From: Blastomyces gilchristii SLH14081
Lineage: Eukaryota > Ascomycota > Eurotiomycetes > Onygenales > Ajellomycetaceae
Assembly: GCF_000003855.2 (NCBI RefSeq)
Contig: NW_003101663.1
Coordinates: 816,403 to 880,402, forward strand
DNA: 64,000 bases
Direction: 5' to 3'
The translations under genes and the position numbers were made by a program. Positions 1 to 13,965 of this stretch are shown piece by piece. Each line of letters opens with the position of its first letter. The stretch's first letter is position 1. Under the pieces are notes generated by a model. That model had not been told where the DNA came from and did not search any database. It saw only the letters and a program-made list of their open reading frames with translations.

Positions 1-493
1 ATATTCCCCCAACTCTTCTCCATTTCTCTTCTTTCTAATTCTCTTTTCTCTCGGTTTATTTTCCACACGCTATCCAATGGGCTTCTATGCCGGCGAATAG
101 TATTAAGTTGGCTCCTATTGTCGAGTTCCTGGAGAGTTTCTACATCAAGTATTCTCCTTGCCCTTTAATGTAAGCAATGAAAATTCATAATTATAATCTT
201 CGAGAAATAGATAAATAAATTAAGTTTCTGTTCATTACTCCCAGTAGGTGTGCAAAGTAGCTGGGAGCATGAGCACCATAGCATAGCGGGATGCCTGCGC
301 TAAATATTTGGCTGAGTAATCTGTCATGCTGCCAACGTGAAACGCGGCGCCCGATGAAGCTGCGGTGATTCCCGAAATATGACAGGTTAGAACGAAAGAG
401 TTGGAAAGATAGTAGAGAGAATTCGCGGCAAGGAGAAATGCTGAGTGTTGAATTTATTTTCCCGACAGGAGCTCAACACGCCCACACCGAAAC
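1..493. other. Intergenic region and ALG3 upstream region
   Basis: No complete gene is visible. A short plus-strand reading frame from about 90 to 172 starts MPANSIKLAPIVEFLESF and ends at a stop. It is followed by a plausible GT...AG interval, but the next frame closes quickly, so I do not call a gene. The last 100 bp or so should hold the ALG3 promoter and 5' leader; no clear TATA box was recognised. Confidence 0.4.
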
Positions 494-1937
494 ATGAACA
501 TCTATGAACGCGCCGTCGACCTTGCTACGAATCCAAAATACTCAAAATGGATCTGGCCATTGCTTCTGCTCGCAGAGGTTTTCCTCTGCACAGTCATTGT
601 TTGGAAAGTCCCGTGTATGTATCAAAAACGCATAAATGGAGCATGCGGTTAGGAACGACAGCTTACCTCTTTTTCCCATCGCAACAGACACGGAGATAGA
701 CTGGTCAACGTACATGCAACAGGTATCACTATTTTTGTCCGGTGAACGAGATTACGCCCTCATTAAGGGTTCCACGGGACCGCTTGTCTACCCTGCCGTA
801 CACGTCTACATCTACTCGGCCCTCTATCACATCTGCGACGATGGCAGGGACATCGCCTTTGCACAGGTCATATTTGCGATTCTATATCTCGCGACGTTGG
901 TGATTGTGATGTGGAGCTATCGCTCTGCAGGGGCGCCGCCATATCTATTGCCTCTGCTTGTGTTATCGAAGAGACTTCATAGTATATTCCTTTTACGGCT
1001 ATTCAACGATGCAGTTGCGACCTTTTTCCTGTGGGCGGCTATTTTGATGCTACAGAGGAGACAGTGGGCTGTGGGCGTTGTATTGTGGTCAATGGGTGTA
1101 GGGGTTAAAATGACCGTGCTACTTGTCGCACCAGCTATTGCAGTGATTGTGGTGCTGGGTGCTGGTATCATTAAAGCTGCTGGCTCTGGTGTAACGGCGT
1201 TGTTACTACAGGTATGTTTCCCAACTTACGGCTGGAAGTTACCCATACGAAGGCTACTTTAACTACCCATTGAAAGAGGCTATTGCGGATGCGACAAGTC
1301 TCCATTTTTTGCGACTAACAAGAGCTATATATAGGTGCTTTTTGCAGTCCCGTTTCTTCAAGACCATCCCAGCAGCTATATATCAAGAGCGTTCGAATTC
1401 ACGCGGCAATTCCTTTTCACGTGGACGGTAAACTGGCGATTCGTTGGTGAAGATGTCTTTCTCTCCAAATCCTTTGCACTTGCACTGCTGGTTGTGCATG
1501 CATCGATACTTGGGGCATTTTTCGTATTTCGTTGGATTGCCCCATCAAACACGAGTTTAACACAGTTTATCAACAACATTGCCCGTGGAAAACAGTCGCC
1601 AACCCAAATCACAAGCTCCTTCATTGCCACGACCATGTTAACCTCTCTTGCGATAGGGCTCCTCTGCGCCCGCAGCTTGCACTATCAGTTTTTCGCTTAT
1701 CTTTCGTGGGCAACGCCTTTCCTTCTCTGGAAATCTGGATTCCACCCGTTGCTTATTTACTTGCTTTGGACCGCGCAAGAATGGGCTTGGAACGTCTATC
1801 CAAGCACAACTATAAGCTCGATCACTATTGTCGCGTGCCTTGCAATACAGGTTCTTGGGTCATTTTTGAATGGGTTCGAGCGCGTGCCAAAAAGAACACA
1901 AGGATTAAAAGGTGGCCTGGCTATGAGTAGACGATGA
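494..1937 (+). CDS. ALG3: Dol-P-Man:Man5GlcNAc2-PP-dolichol alpha-1,3-mannosyltransferase (ALG3, GT58)
   Basis: Three exons, 494-614, 688-1211 and 1335-1937, give a 415-residue protein, a usual length for fungal Alg3. The introns (615-687 and 1212-1334) have GT-AG ends and the frame closes exactly. Family signatures are plain: VPYTEIDW near the N-terminus across intron 1, then GPLVYPA, then [16 protein letters not shown], then a late WTVNWRF block. The rest is a run of hydrophobic segments, as expected for a multi-pass ER membrane enzyme. The family adds the first luminal alpha-1,3-mannose to the Man5 lipid-linked oligosaccharide, using dolichol-phosphate-mannose, in N-glycan assembly. ATG 494 is chosen because it precedes a conserved start context and an N-terminal membrane segment. 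The gene converges on the EIF1AD-like gene 156 bp downstream. Confidence 0.93.
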
Positions 1938-2093
1938 GATGGTGACGGACCGGTCGATGTATGCGATTAACCTTCACGATCCAAAAATCCTCCTGTGCGG
2001 TAGTCCTCCAACCCAAAATGGCCTACACAGCTTTGATCAGGGTTACGAGACAAAAGCTCTATCGCCCTGGAAATCATGCGGACTGGAATACCA

Positions 2094-2564
2094 CTAGTCC
2101 TGATCATCATCATCATCATCTGAAGGCGGCAACTTGCCCGTAATTGAATCTTCATCATCCTCCCTCGAGGGCTTTGCAAATTCCTTTGGCCTGAACAATA
2201 CGATCAGCGAGAGCACACATTATTGGCATGCGTGAAAAGATGGGATAACAAACCAATAAGACGCTTTCCGCCATGCCTTTTCATCTCTGACAATGTTTAT
2301 GATTTCCCCAGACAATTTGTTCCCCCTCTCCTCAAGCGCATCCATGTCGACAAGCACATAGGAGCCCCGCTTGACCCAGATCGTCGAACGAAATTTTGCC
2401 GCCAGCTCTACTAATATGCTCTCTTTAGAGGGTAGCTCTACAGAGTAGATATTATTTCCCGTGGCCCTGACCACTTTGGCGATTTTCTGACTATCCGTCA
2501 ATGAATCCGGTGCAACTAAAGTTTCCTCTACTGTCGCTAGTAGTTTTCTTCTTGGAGGGGCCAT
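2094..2564 (-). CDS. EIF1AD-like S1/OB-fold RNA-binding protein
   Basis: Minus-strand gene with exons 2564-2254 and 2190-2094 and a 63-nt GT-AG intron at 2191-2253; 135 residues. The start chosen is MAPPRRK at 2564. Residues about 30-95 match the eIF1A-like/EIF1AD OB fold: an 'IAKVVRATGNNIYSVE' opening strand, then 'LAAKFRSTIWVKRGSYVLVD'. After splicing the protein reads 'SYWPKEF', matching the W-P-E/K-F seen after the fold in EIF1AD, and ends in an acidic Asp-rich tail (DDDDDDQD). Related proteins are nuclear and called eIF1A-domain-containing; their exact role is poorly defined. The upstream frame stays open to about 2792 but lacks family similarity, so the longer start is not preferred. 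An E-box-like palindrome lies about 160 bp upstream of the ATG. Confidence 0.85.
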
Positions 2565-2723
2565 CTCGAAATGACTTTTTCCACGTAAAGGAGTTTCTTT
2601 GGATTGCAAGTTATTGTTACGCTGCGCTGTTGGTTTCGCTAGATTGCGGTTGATGTTTGTTTTGAATGTGGTCTGCAAATTTATGCTGCTCATGGAAACG
2701 TTGGAGGGGTGGTCAAGTTGTGT

Positions 2724-2733
2724 ATCACGTGAT
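2724..2733. promoter_or_regulatory. Palindromic ATCACGTGAT E-box upstream of the EIF1AD-like gene
   Basis: A perfect 10-bp palindrome with a CACGTG core lies about 160 bp upstream of the ATG at 2564. CACGTG is the core bound by bHLH regulators (Cbf1/Pho4 class) in fungi. Binding here is inferred from position and sequence only. A second CACGTG, at 16325-16330, sits about 105 bp before the TBCD start. Confidence 0.35.
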
Positions 2734-2879
2734 CTTTGAATCCGGCCACCGTGCCGAGGATTTATCTCAGCATGCTCAGCCTCTCTTCTCAATATTTTCA
2801 GATTAGCATGACCAACTAAACTCCTTTAGACTTCTATCAAGTCCTGCTAACTTCTGGATCAATAAGAGACTTCACATGT

Positions 2880-4320
2880 GCTCACAATCTAATATCTTAT
2901 AGAGAGTCTAAGAAGAAATAGTTTTATTATATATGAAAAATTAACTTCACTTATATAAAATATTTAATTAATTTTAAAATTATATATCTATTTTAAATAT
3001 CTATCTGATCATTATTAAATTAATATTTTTTAAATTCTCAGTTATTCTGCTATTATCTCTGCTATTTTATAACTCACTATCTCTTCTTATTATATTATAA
3101 TTATTGATAAAAGACAGTGTGTCTTTTAAATCTCAAGATATCTAATATCAGATATACTTTAGTTAATATTCTTTATTACTTAAAGATAAATTCTCTCTAT
3201 AATTACTACAGTCTCTCAATAATATAGATAATGAATATAATATATCAGATAATAACTTAACAGAGCTTGAATTTATTAATACTTCTTTAAAATTTAAGAT
3301 TACTGATACTAATACTAATACTCTATAAGTTTATTTATAATTAAACTACTGTGACTTATAATATCTATCTACAATGTCTTATAATTAATAGAAAAGATAA
3401 TTAAAATTATCTTATATTATCAGAATATTACAGTAAAATAGTTAAGAAATAAAGATTTTTATAGAGACTTAAATTCAGAGTTCTGATATCTTAACTTATT
3501 AATAATACAGTACTTCTACAAAGCAGTGAAATATACTATATTCAGTACTTTTTAAAATAGAAATATTCAATAATAATTAATATTATACTGTTTTATTTAA
3601 ATAGAAGCTGAAATATCTTATTAATACTCTTTTCTTTATAAAATTCAATTATAATTCTAATCTGAATATTATTAACTTTCAGACTGTTTTCTTTAATAAT
3701 GATTTTTAAAGCTGCTGTTATAGCTGACTTATATATTTTCTTTAATTCTTCTTGATTATATTTAATACAGTTAATGAGATATTATTTAACTCAGTTATTA
3801 AAAAGTAACTCAGCTGTTAAAAAGAAGTATTATATAATTAATTCAGAAGTTATTAAAAGATCTTAGAAGTTATTAGAAGTTATTATAAGTTAATATACTA
3901 TATAAGATTATTAAGAGATCAGAAGTTATTAGAAGTTATTAGAAATTATTAAAAAATATACTTAGTATTTTAACTATAGTCTCTGATAACTGAATAAATA
4001 TTTTAATAGTAAGATTAAGATATTAAATAACTAGATATAATTATAATTAAAAAATTAGTAAATCATTTCTATATTTAAAATCATAGTAGTAGTTTTCAAT
4101 ATAATACTTTATACTTAGAATATATATATTTTCAGATAAAAATTACATCAATTAATAGAAAATTGAAAAAATTAATTCTTTAAAATAATAGAGAAATAAT
4201 CTATAAGTGATATTACACAGTGATTCTATCTTAAATATTATAATTAAAGTAAATTATTTCTATATTACTAATAAATAGAAACTGTTTTTTCTCAGATACT
4301 CTGTGAAGAGTTTGCTGAGA
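2880..4320. repeat. AT-rich, RIP-like degenerate repeat relic
   Basis: About 1.4 kb with very few CG, CC or GG dinucleotides and stop codons in every frame, embedded between GC-balanced genes. It looks like the mutated transposon DNA at 29-64 kb, but I recognised no domain or LTR. Several direct 'agaagttatta' units occur around 3845-3950. It is probably an old mutated insertion; element type is unknown. Confidence 0.6.
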
Positions 4321-5470
4321 ATGTCTTATTTAGGTTTAGTATAAGCTCTGTGACAGTTGATTGACTCAGATGTTAGCAGGACTTGGCAGAAAGTAGCAGT
4401 AGTTCGGATTGAGTTAGCTCGGAGTGGAGTGGCTGAGTTTACTGAGATAACCGAGGATCGAGTCCCGCCCTCCGTCTTGAGGCAACGGACATGACATACG
4501 GAGTACATCCGTTCTATCATGCCTTAAGCTTTGGTTATAGCTTACGATGCTGCGGGAATTTCCAACGCATCTGTCGGGATGAGCTGATCACGTACCGGGC
4601 CCCCAATACCCATTACGCACGGAGATAGAAGTTCGAAGCACCTTTCCAACTCACCACAAGTTCGAACACGGCCTTGTACATGGAATGCGCACCTCCTCTT
4701 CTCCAGCTTCGGGGAGAAGAACCGCATTAATGTGAGGTGACGATAATAAGTGTGATGCCTTTAAAGGAAAGTGTGCTTTCTTATGCGTGACGGTGTAATT
4801 GTGACCCGCGCAGTAACTAAGTCAACCCGCCTGTCATGATGACCTAGATCAGGATTTTATCCTCTCCACGGTGAAGTCTAGATTCCATGTATATTTTCAA
4901 ATGTTTCGAGTCATATGTACCCGAAGAACTTGTATAATAGCTATAATACCTTTGTATATCAACTTTGGAGGAAAGAAAGAGAGTAGTATTGTGGTCATAG
5001 AGCTGCAAGTATGTAAGCTATGCCTGGGAACGCAAGAGGGATTTGTTAGAGGAGCAAGGATGCATCTCTCCCCGATCCTCAAAACGTGCAATCGCCGATT
5101 GCCCTAGAAGCAAGAGAGAATCAAGCAAGAATGATGACTGCAATATCTCACTCTGGACCCCATCAACCAGGGCTGTTCACGCGGTCTCGCCTCACAAAGC
5201 TGCTGGCCAATAATCGCCCCAGAAGAATGTGTCGGGGAATCTGCGGGTTTGTCCTTGGGTTTTTCCCTCTGTCTATAGCCTCAAAGTTTGTAGAGCGCCG
5301 ATTTTCTCGAACAACTAAAGAAAAAACCTGTAGTTTTCTTTGCTCCGAGAACAACAGTTGTGCTGCGGCATATCCCATTGCTGGAGGCGGACAAAGCATG
5401 ATGTGCACATTGTGAGCTTGTTGTGCAAGGAAAAAGGCGTCAAACTAATTCCTCCCACAGGGCATTGAAG

Positions 5471-5514
<44 letters not shown>

Positions 5515-5930
5515 GAGAGAAAACGGCAAAGTAGTATAAAAACTTTTTGTGACAAACAATACACTTTTTTCTCCTCGGGAGGCTGCCAACCTTCCTGCTG
5601 TTGTTAAAGTCAATCTCAGTGTCTGGCATAAAATATTTAAAAAGAGATAAGGGCATATTAAGAGGTTGAAAGTACTCATCCCAAGCGCCTTGCAAGAATT
5701 TAACCCTTTTCCCTATTTCCTGTTGTTCTTGTTAAATCCGAATGCCTGTTGGTTCGCGCACAGCGCGCCAGGGGAGTCCAAGAGATAAATAGTTAGCCAC
5801 AAGAGGAGAGAATGCTTAAAGAAAAGAAGAAAGACACATGTACGCAGCGTAAAAATTGTGCACAGAAGTAAGTGTCCGCATAGTTCCAATTCAGTAGCCA
5901 ACCGAAGCACCATTTGTTGTTAAGTGAGGA
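4321..5930. other. Intergenic region with no recognised gene; includes a 40-nt poly(T)
   Basis: Normal base composition resumes here. Reading frames are short and overlap on both strands without family signatures. A T40 homopolymer occupies 5474-5513 and a TACGGAGTAC motif lies at 4497-4506. Nothing else is supported. Confidence 0.4.
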
Positions 5931-6559
5931 AGTCCTGCGCAGGGATCGCGGATAGATGGGACATTGTTTTTTCTTTCTTTCTCTCCCCGTCTCTTCCCCC
6001 CACTGCGGCTCATTTTCCCCTCTCCACACTCAGTCACCACCGCCACCATCAACCACCGCCACCACTACCACCACCATATCCATCGCTCCTCTTCCACTCT
6101 ATCCCATTCCCCCGCCAGCTCATCCTCACCACACACGGGCACACGAGCGCAGAATCAAGGATTGTCTAGCATTCGTTTTCTCCGCATCCTCAATCCTATC
6201 CTCTGCTCACCTGGCCACCAGTTTTGACACGGCTGAAACTCGCCACAAACGTACACTACCTCCATAGACTTTATTCAGCTCCTTCATGCTCTTTCGACTG
6301 AGTGATACATAGTTATGTTCTTTCTTCTTTCACATTTGCTAAGATAACTGTTTCGAAAGCGAACCCGTCCGCTCTCTTTGTTGCAAGGGTCTCCTCACTC
6401 TAACTCTCCCACCAACAGCGCAGACGAGACCGGAAAAAGAACTCTATATATTATTTCAATCTACTTCAATCCACCCTTCCTTCGCCTTTGCCTGGGCGAC
6501 AGTCCGTTACTCCACGATTCCCGTACCCTACGCAAGGAAGAAGAAACTAGCCCGCAAAA
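5931..6559 (+). promoter_or_regulatory. Long pyrimidine-rich promoter/5' leader region of the protein kinase C gene
   Basis: The 630 bp before the PKC ATG are rich in C/T tracts and CCACC/CACCAT repeats (about 6038-6090), typical of strongly expressed filamentous-fungal promoters and leaders. No coding frame here continues into the PKC frame. The transcription start and any 5' UTR intron cannot be fixed from sequence alone. Confidence 0.35.
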
Positions 6560-10466
<3,907 letters not shown>

Positions 10467-11731
10467 TTGATTAGCTCCAGAGCCTAAAATAAATTGATCA
10501 CGATCCTCTTTATCGGGGCTTCTAGACGCTCTCTATCATCTCCTATATTTTGGTCTCATGCTTCTTCTCTTGCTTCCCCTTTCTTCTTTTTCTTCAAGGT
10601 CTTTTTTGAAATGAGGATGACTGATCCTTTTACCACCACATCTCTGATCAAAACTTAACTTTCGTCTCTCCAACCAATGATAGACGCTCCATTTAAACGA
10701 AAACCACTTCTCCTGGTTCGAAACAAGAAAGTATGTACCTGCATATATACATCCCGCCGGTGGAGAGAAGAGCTGGACTCCAGACCAAGAACACTGCCGG
10801 ACTTGTTCGAGTTAACCAAAATGTCATATTTCTGGGGTAGGTGGCGATATACAAGCTTCTTTTTAATAACAAGATTGCCTTTTTAAGAAAAAGAACGAAT
10901 AAAACAGATTTATGGTAGCGAGATAATGTGGTGGTGGAGGACTTTTCTTAGGCCTATTTTTTTTCCCCGCTTTTTGCCTTCCTTTTTGTGCTTCTAGTCT
11001 TCTTTTTATCTCTCCATCTTCTCAAAATCACCCTCTCACTTAATCATTATTTATTCTGTTTTGTTCTACACCTATACCTTTATTATTATTAGTTCATATA
11101 ACTGTTTTCCTCCTTTCGCTTTCCTCCTTTTGTTCGTCTTTGGTTTCCCTACTTCCAAATGGGATGGGGGTGTGGGTGGTGTAGGATGGCCAGACAAGGG
11201 CTTGGATTTTCATTGTTCAGCTGTAGTATCTAGACAATGGATATCTATTCCTTGGTCGCGACCTGCTGCGAAGTGATTGCATCCAAGGATACGGGTAGGG
11301 AAGGGAAGGGAGGACAAAACGAAGTAGTTACTAGCCCTATTTTGCTTCTCTCTCTTTAAGTTGCCCTTGTTATGTAGTCGTTTGAATTATACCCCTCGTT
11401 GCTATTCATATACGTATTACTATTATTGCTATGAATGGTCTTGTTTACTTAAAAATACGCAATGGATCTGTGGATGGTGACATTTCTCCAGAGAGTTTGG
11501 GATGCTTTTATCTCAGCAGACTCTCTGTTCTGCTCAGTTCCAGCATATTACCTAAAAATTACATATTTTCAGAGAATATTAATATTATATAACTTTGAAT
11601 TTCAATTTCTTATTCATTATACATTTTTAAGATTTATAAATCATCTTAGATTATAGCTATAGATATTGATTTCTCTAGATCTTAAAATAGTATAGATATA
11701 ATAAATAGATGAATGCTACTTTTATTTATAA
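10467..11731. other. PKC 3' region and gene-free spacer
   Basis: T-rich DNA follows the PKC stop, as expected of a 3' UTR. From about 11520 to 11731 the sequence becomes AT-rich and resembles degraded repeat DNA. No convincing coding region or RNA gene was found. Confidence 0.45.
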
Positions 11732-12276
11732 AGGGCCTGTTCGGTGCGTCCGTGTGTACTCATTCTTTTTGTACGGATCTCCACTTTTTTTAAAAAGTAT
11801 GGCCCCAATCTCATGACTGTTCGGTGGGCAGAGCATCTGTACTAATAGTACCGCTGCTTTTTACAAAGTACAGATGAAAAAGGCCAGGTGTTCAGTGGAT
11901 TGAGCAGCTGTACTTGCATCTTTTGCCAAGATCTTATGAATAAGCCATATTTAACTTCAACGGCGTGTGATGGTGTAGAATAGCACTTTTAGAGGCAATA
12001 TAGTGTAGAATAGTGTTCATAGTGGAGGCAGTTAACTAATATTGGTTAGGAAGAAGCTTACAAAACACATTCTTTTTGAACAGACTCCAGAGTCTGTTCA
12101 AAAAGAATGTGTTTTGTAAGCTTCTTCTTTCTCCATCCCATCCTACAGAAGAATATTGTCAGCAAAGATCATCAAGATGGCGCAACGCCGGCTTGCTACT
12201 AAATAATTGGTAAATACGCTATTTTTAATGAGATCCACTATTGCGTTCAAAAAGTACGGACGCACCGAACAGGCCC
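11732..12276. mobile_element. MITE-like DNA transposon with 22-bp terminal inverted repeats
   Basis: The left end starts AGGGCCTGTTCGGTGCG and the right end at 12255-12277 is its reverse complement; 22 bp match before the ends diverge. TAA flanks both sides (11729-11731 and 12277-12279), suggesting a 3-bp TWA-type target duplication as in PIF/Harbinger elements. The unit is about 545 bp with no transposase frame, so it is non-autonomous. Its centre holds a perfect 76-bp palindrome. Superfamily assignment is tentative; the termini are clear. Confidence 0.75.
12051..12126. repeat. Perfect 76-bp palindrome (37-bp arms, 2-bp spacer) inside the MITE
   Basis: Arms 12051-12087 and 12090-12126 are exact reverse complements separated by CA. 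The arms contain 'acattctttttgaacagactcc', here split as acattctttttg and aacagactcc, which resembles the MITE left subterminal stretch 'cattctttttgtacgg' at 11760-11775. The palindrome may therefore be two head-to-head copies of element ends. It would form a cruciform or strong RNA hairpin. Confidence 0.9.
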
Positions 12277-12334
12277 TAATTGAAACAAGCATCAAATGCT
12301 CGCTTACGCTCGCTTTGCTGCTTGGCGCAGCCCC

Positions 12335-12610
12335 CTCTACCACTTCCACTACTTCCACCCCCTACCTCTACCCCCCTTACCACCTCTACCACCCCTACCA
12401 CCTCTACCACTCCTACCACTCCTACCACTCCTACCACCCCTACCACCCCTACCACCCCTACCACCCGGCAACCCCCCCCTATCACTTCCACTCTCTACCT
12501 CTACTCACTCTTACCACTCCTTCCACTCCTTTCACTCTCTATTCTCTCTATCACCATCATCATCTCTACTCCTTCTACTACTCTCTTCCACTCTGTATCA
12601 TCTCTATCAC
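12335..12610 (+). repeat. Pyrimidine-rich minisatellite (CTACCAC/CCTACCACC units)
   Basis: Tandem, imperfect units of 6-9 bp built from CTACCAC, CCTACCAC and CACTCCT, with almost no purines except A. All three plus frames are open, which produces misleading proline/threonine-rich reading frames. It is paired with a reverse-complement tract at 12755-13185. Confidence 0.85.
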
Positions 12611-12754
12611 CATTATCAGATTAATCAGAGCTGTACAGACTGCAGAGCCAGCTATTCAATCTCATTCATGAATTCAAAGAGATGCACATGACATCACATG
12701 AGACTTTATTACAGAGTACTTAGCAGTAACTATATACTATAAACACAGAGATCA

Positions 12755-13185
12755 AAATGTGGTAGAGATAGTAAGAGAGGAGTAGAGATAGTGAAAGTGA
12801 TAGAAGAGACTGCAGAGCAGTAGAGATAGTGGTGGTGATAGAGAGGCTAGAGGGTGGAAAAGGTGATAGAGAGAGGTGATAGAGAGAGGTGATAGAGAGA
12901 GGTGATAGAGAGAGGTGATAGAGACAGTGATGGTGATAGAGATGGTAAGAGAGGGGTAGAATGGTAAGATGAGAGTAGAGATAGAGAGTGGAAGTGATAG
13001 AGAGTGCTGTGAGGCGGTAGAGGCAGTGATGGTGGTAGAGAGGGTAGAGGTGGAAGGGGTGGTAGGGGTGGTAAGAGAGTGAGTGGTAAGATGGGAGTAG
13101 AGGTATGAAGTGGAAGTGATAGAGGAGAGGCTGCGGGGCGGTAGAGGCAGTAGTGGTGGTAGAGGGGGTAGGAGTGATAGGAGCA
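12755..13185 (-). repeat. Purine-rich minisatellite, mirror of the 12.3-kb tract (GTGATAGAG/GGTAGAGG units)
   Basis: Units such as GATAGAGAGAGGT repeat at 12863-12915, and GGTAGAGG/GGTGGTAG units follow. Read on the minus strand this is the same kind of CTACCAC/CTCTATCAC sequence as 12335-12610, so the two tracts form a loose long inverted repeat around 12611-12754. No gene is proposed. Confidence 0.8.
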
Positions 13186-13965
13186 ATTGCTAGGACAATG
13201 CCACTGAGCAGGCGTCACTACATATCCATGGATTTTTTGTAGGCTACTGGGGCAAAAGAGCTCAGTCACCACCAGCGCACTGCTGGTAGAGGGCCGATCA
13301 ACCCCCGGGAACCCCCAACAGAGAGATATAGAGAGATTTAGCTTATTGTCTATTTTGGTTTAGCTTCAAAGAGTGACTAATCATCAATTCAACTGTTAAA
13401 ACAGCAATGGGCTGTGCAGCGGCTGAGCCTGCTGAGATAAGGATGCTTCAAGGAACCAGGGGTTACATCATGTGACCTTGAGTTAATTCAGCAACCTTAT
13501 GTGGCCCTAAACCATAGTAGGTTAAGTTAAATGGGTGGTTGCCTGATGAGCCGCCTCTCGCGTCGTTCCAGAAAAGGGAAAACCGCGTCATTGCAATATA
13601 TATCCCACCCTCAGAACTCTCAACTCTACAACACATCAGCAGCGTCAATTTCTTCACTTGAGCCCTTGCAATCCCCTTCTCATCACTCTTCGTGGACAAC
13701 ACCAACAGCACGTGGTATTCTCCTCTCATAATGAACTCCTCCCACCTACCTGCAGCCCATGTCCGATGCACACTTTCGGACAAAGCCAACCAAAAACAGC
13801 AACCCTCGATTGCAACCTGCTAGTTCAATCTAGCTCTGCCCCTCGCTTTCTTCGACAGAAATCTCCAAGGGAGCGTTTCTCCATTGTTTATCTTCTTTCA
13901 TATCTTACCTTTCTTTCAAAAAAACTCGACTCTTTAAGGACCTTGGGATTGAACCTGCCATAAAG
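13186..13965. other. Upstream region of the 601-aa protein gene
   Basis: No family-like reading frame. A CT-rich leader with repeated 'ctttc' lies at 13860-13930 just before the ATG at 13966. The segment 13404-13425 (cggctgagcctgctgagata) resembles 4430-4450 and may be a small dispersed repeat. Confidence 0.35.

Noticed and set aside
90..172. Short ORF MPANSIKLAPIVEFLESF...
   Set aside because: Too short and closed by a stop; no second exon keeps a frame.
4395..4475. tRNA-like sequence with a GATCGAGTCC B-box-like motif
   Set aside because: The T stem does not pair and the A box is weak; it may be an old tRNA-derived repeat but cannot be supported.
5315..5695. Lys-run reading frame
   Set aside because: Caused by the T40 homopolymer on the opposite strand.
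12207..12691. Long Pro/Thr/His-rich reading frames in all plus frames
   Set aside because: Produced by the CTACCAC minisatellite, which lacks stops in every frame.
12335..13185. CRISPR-like tandem repeats
   Set aside because: Units are short, imperfect and without unique spacers, and the genome is eukaryotic.
12755..13272. Long Leu/Ser/Pro-rich minus-strand frames
   Set aside because: Translation of the mirror minisatellite; no conserved domain.
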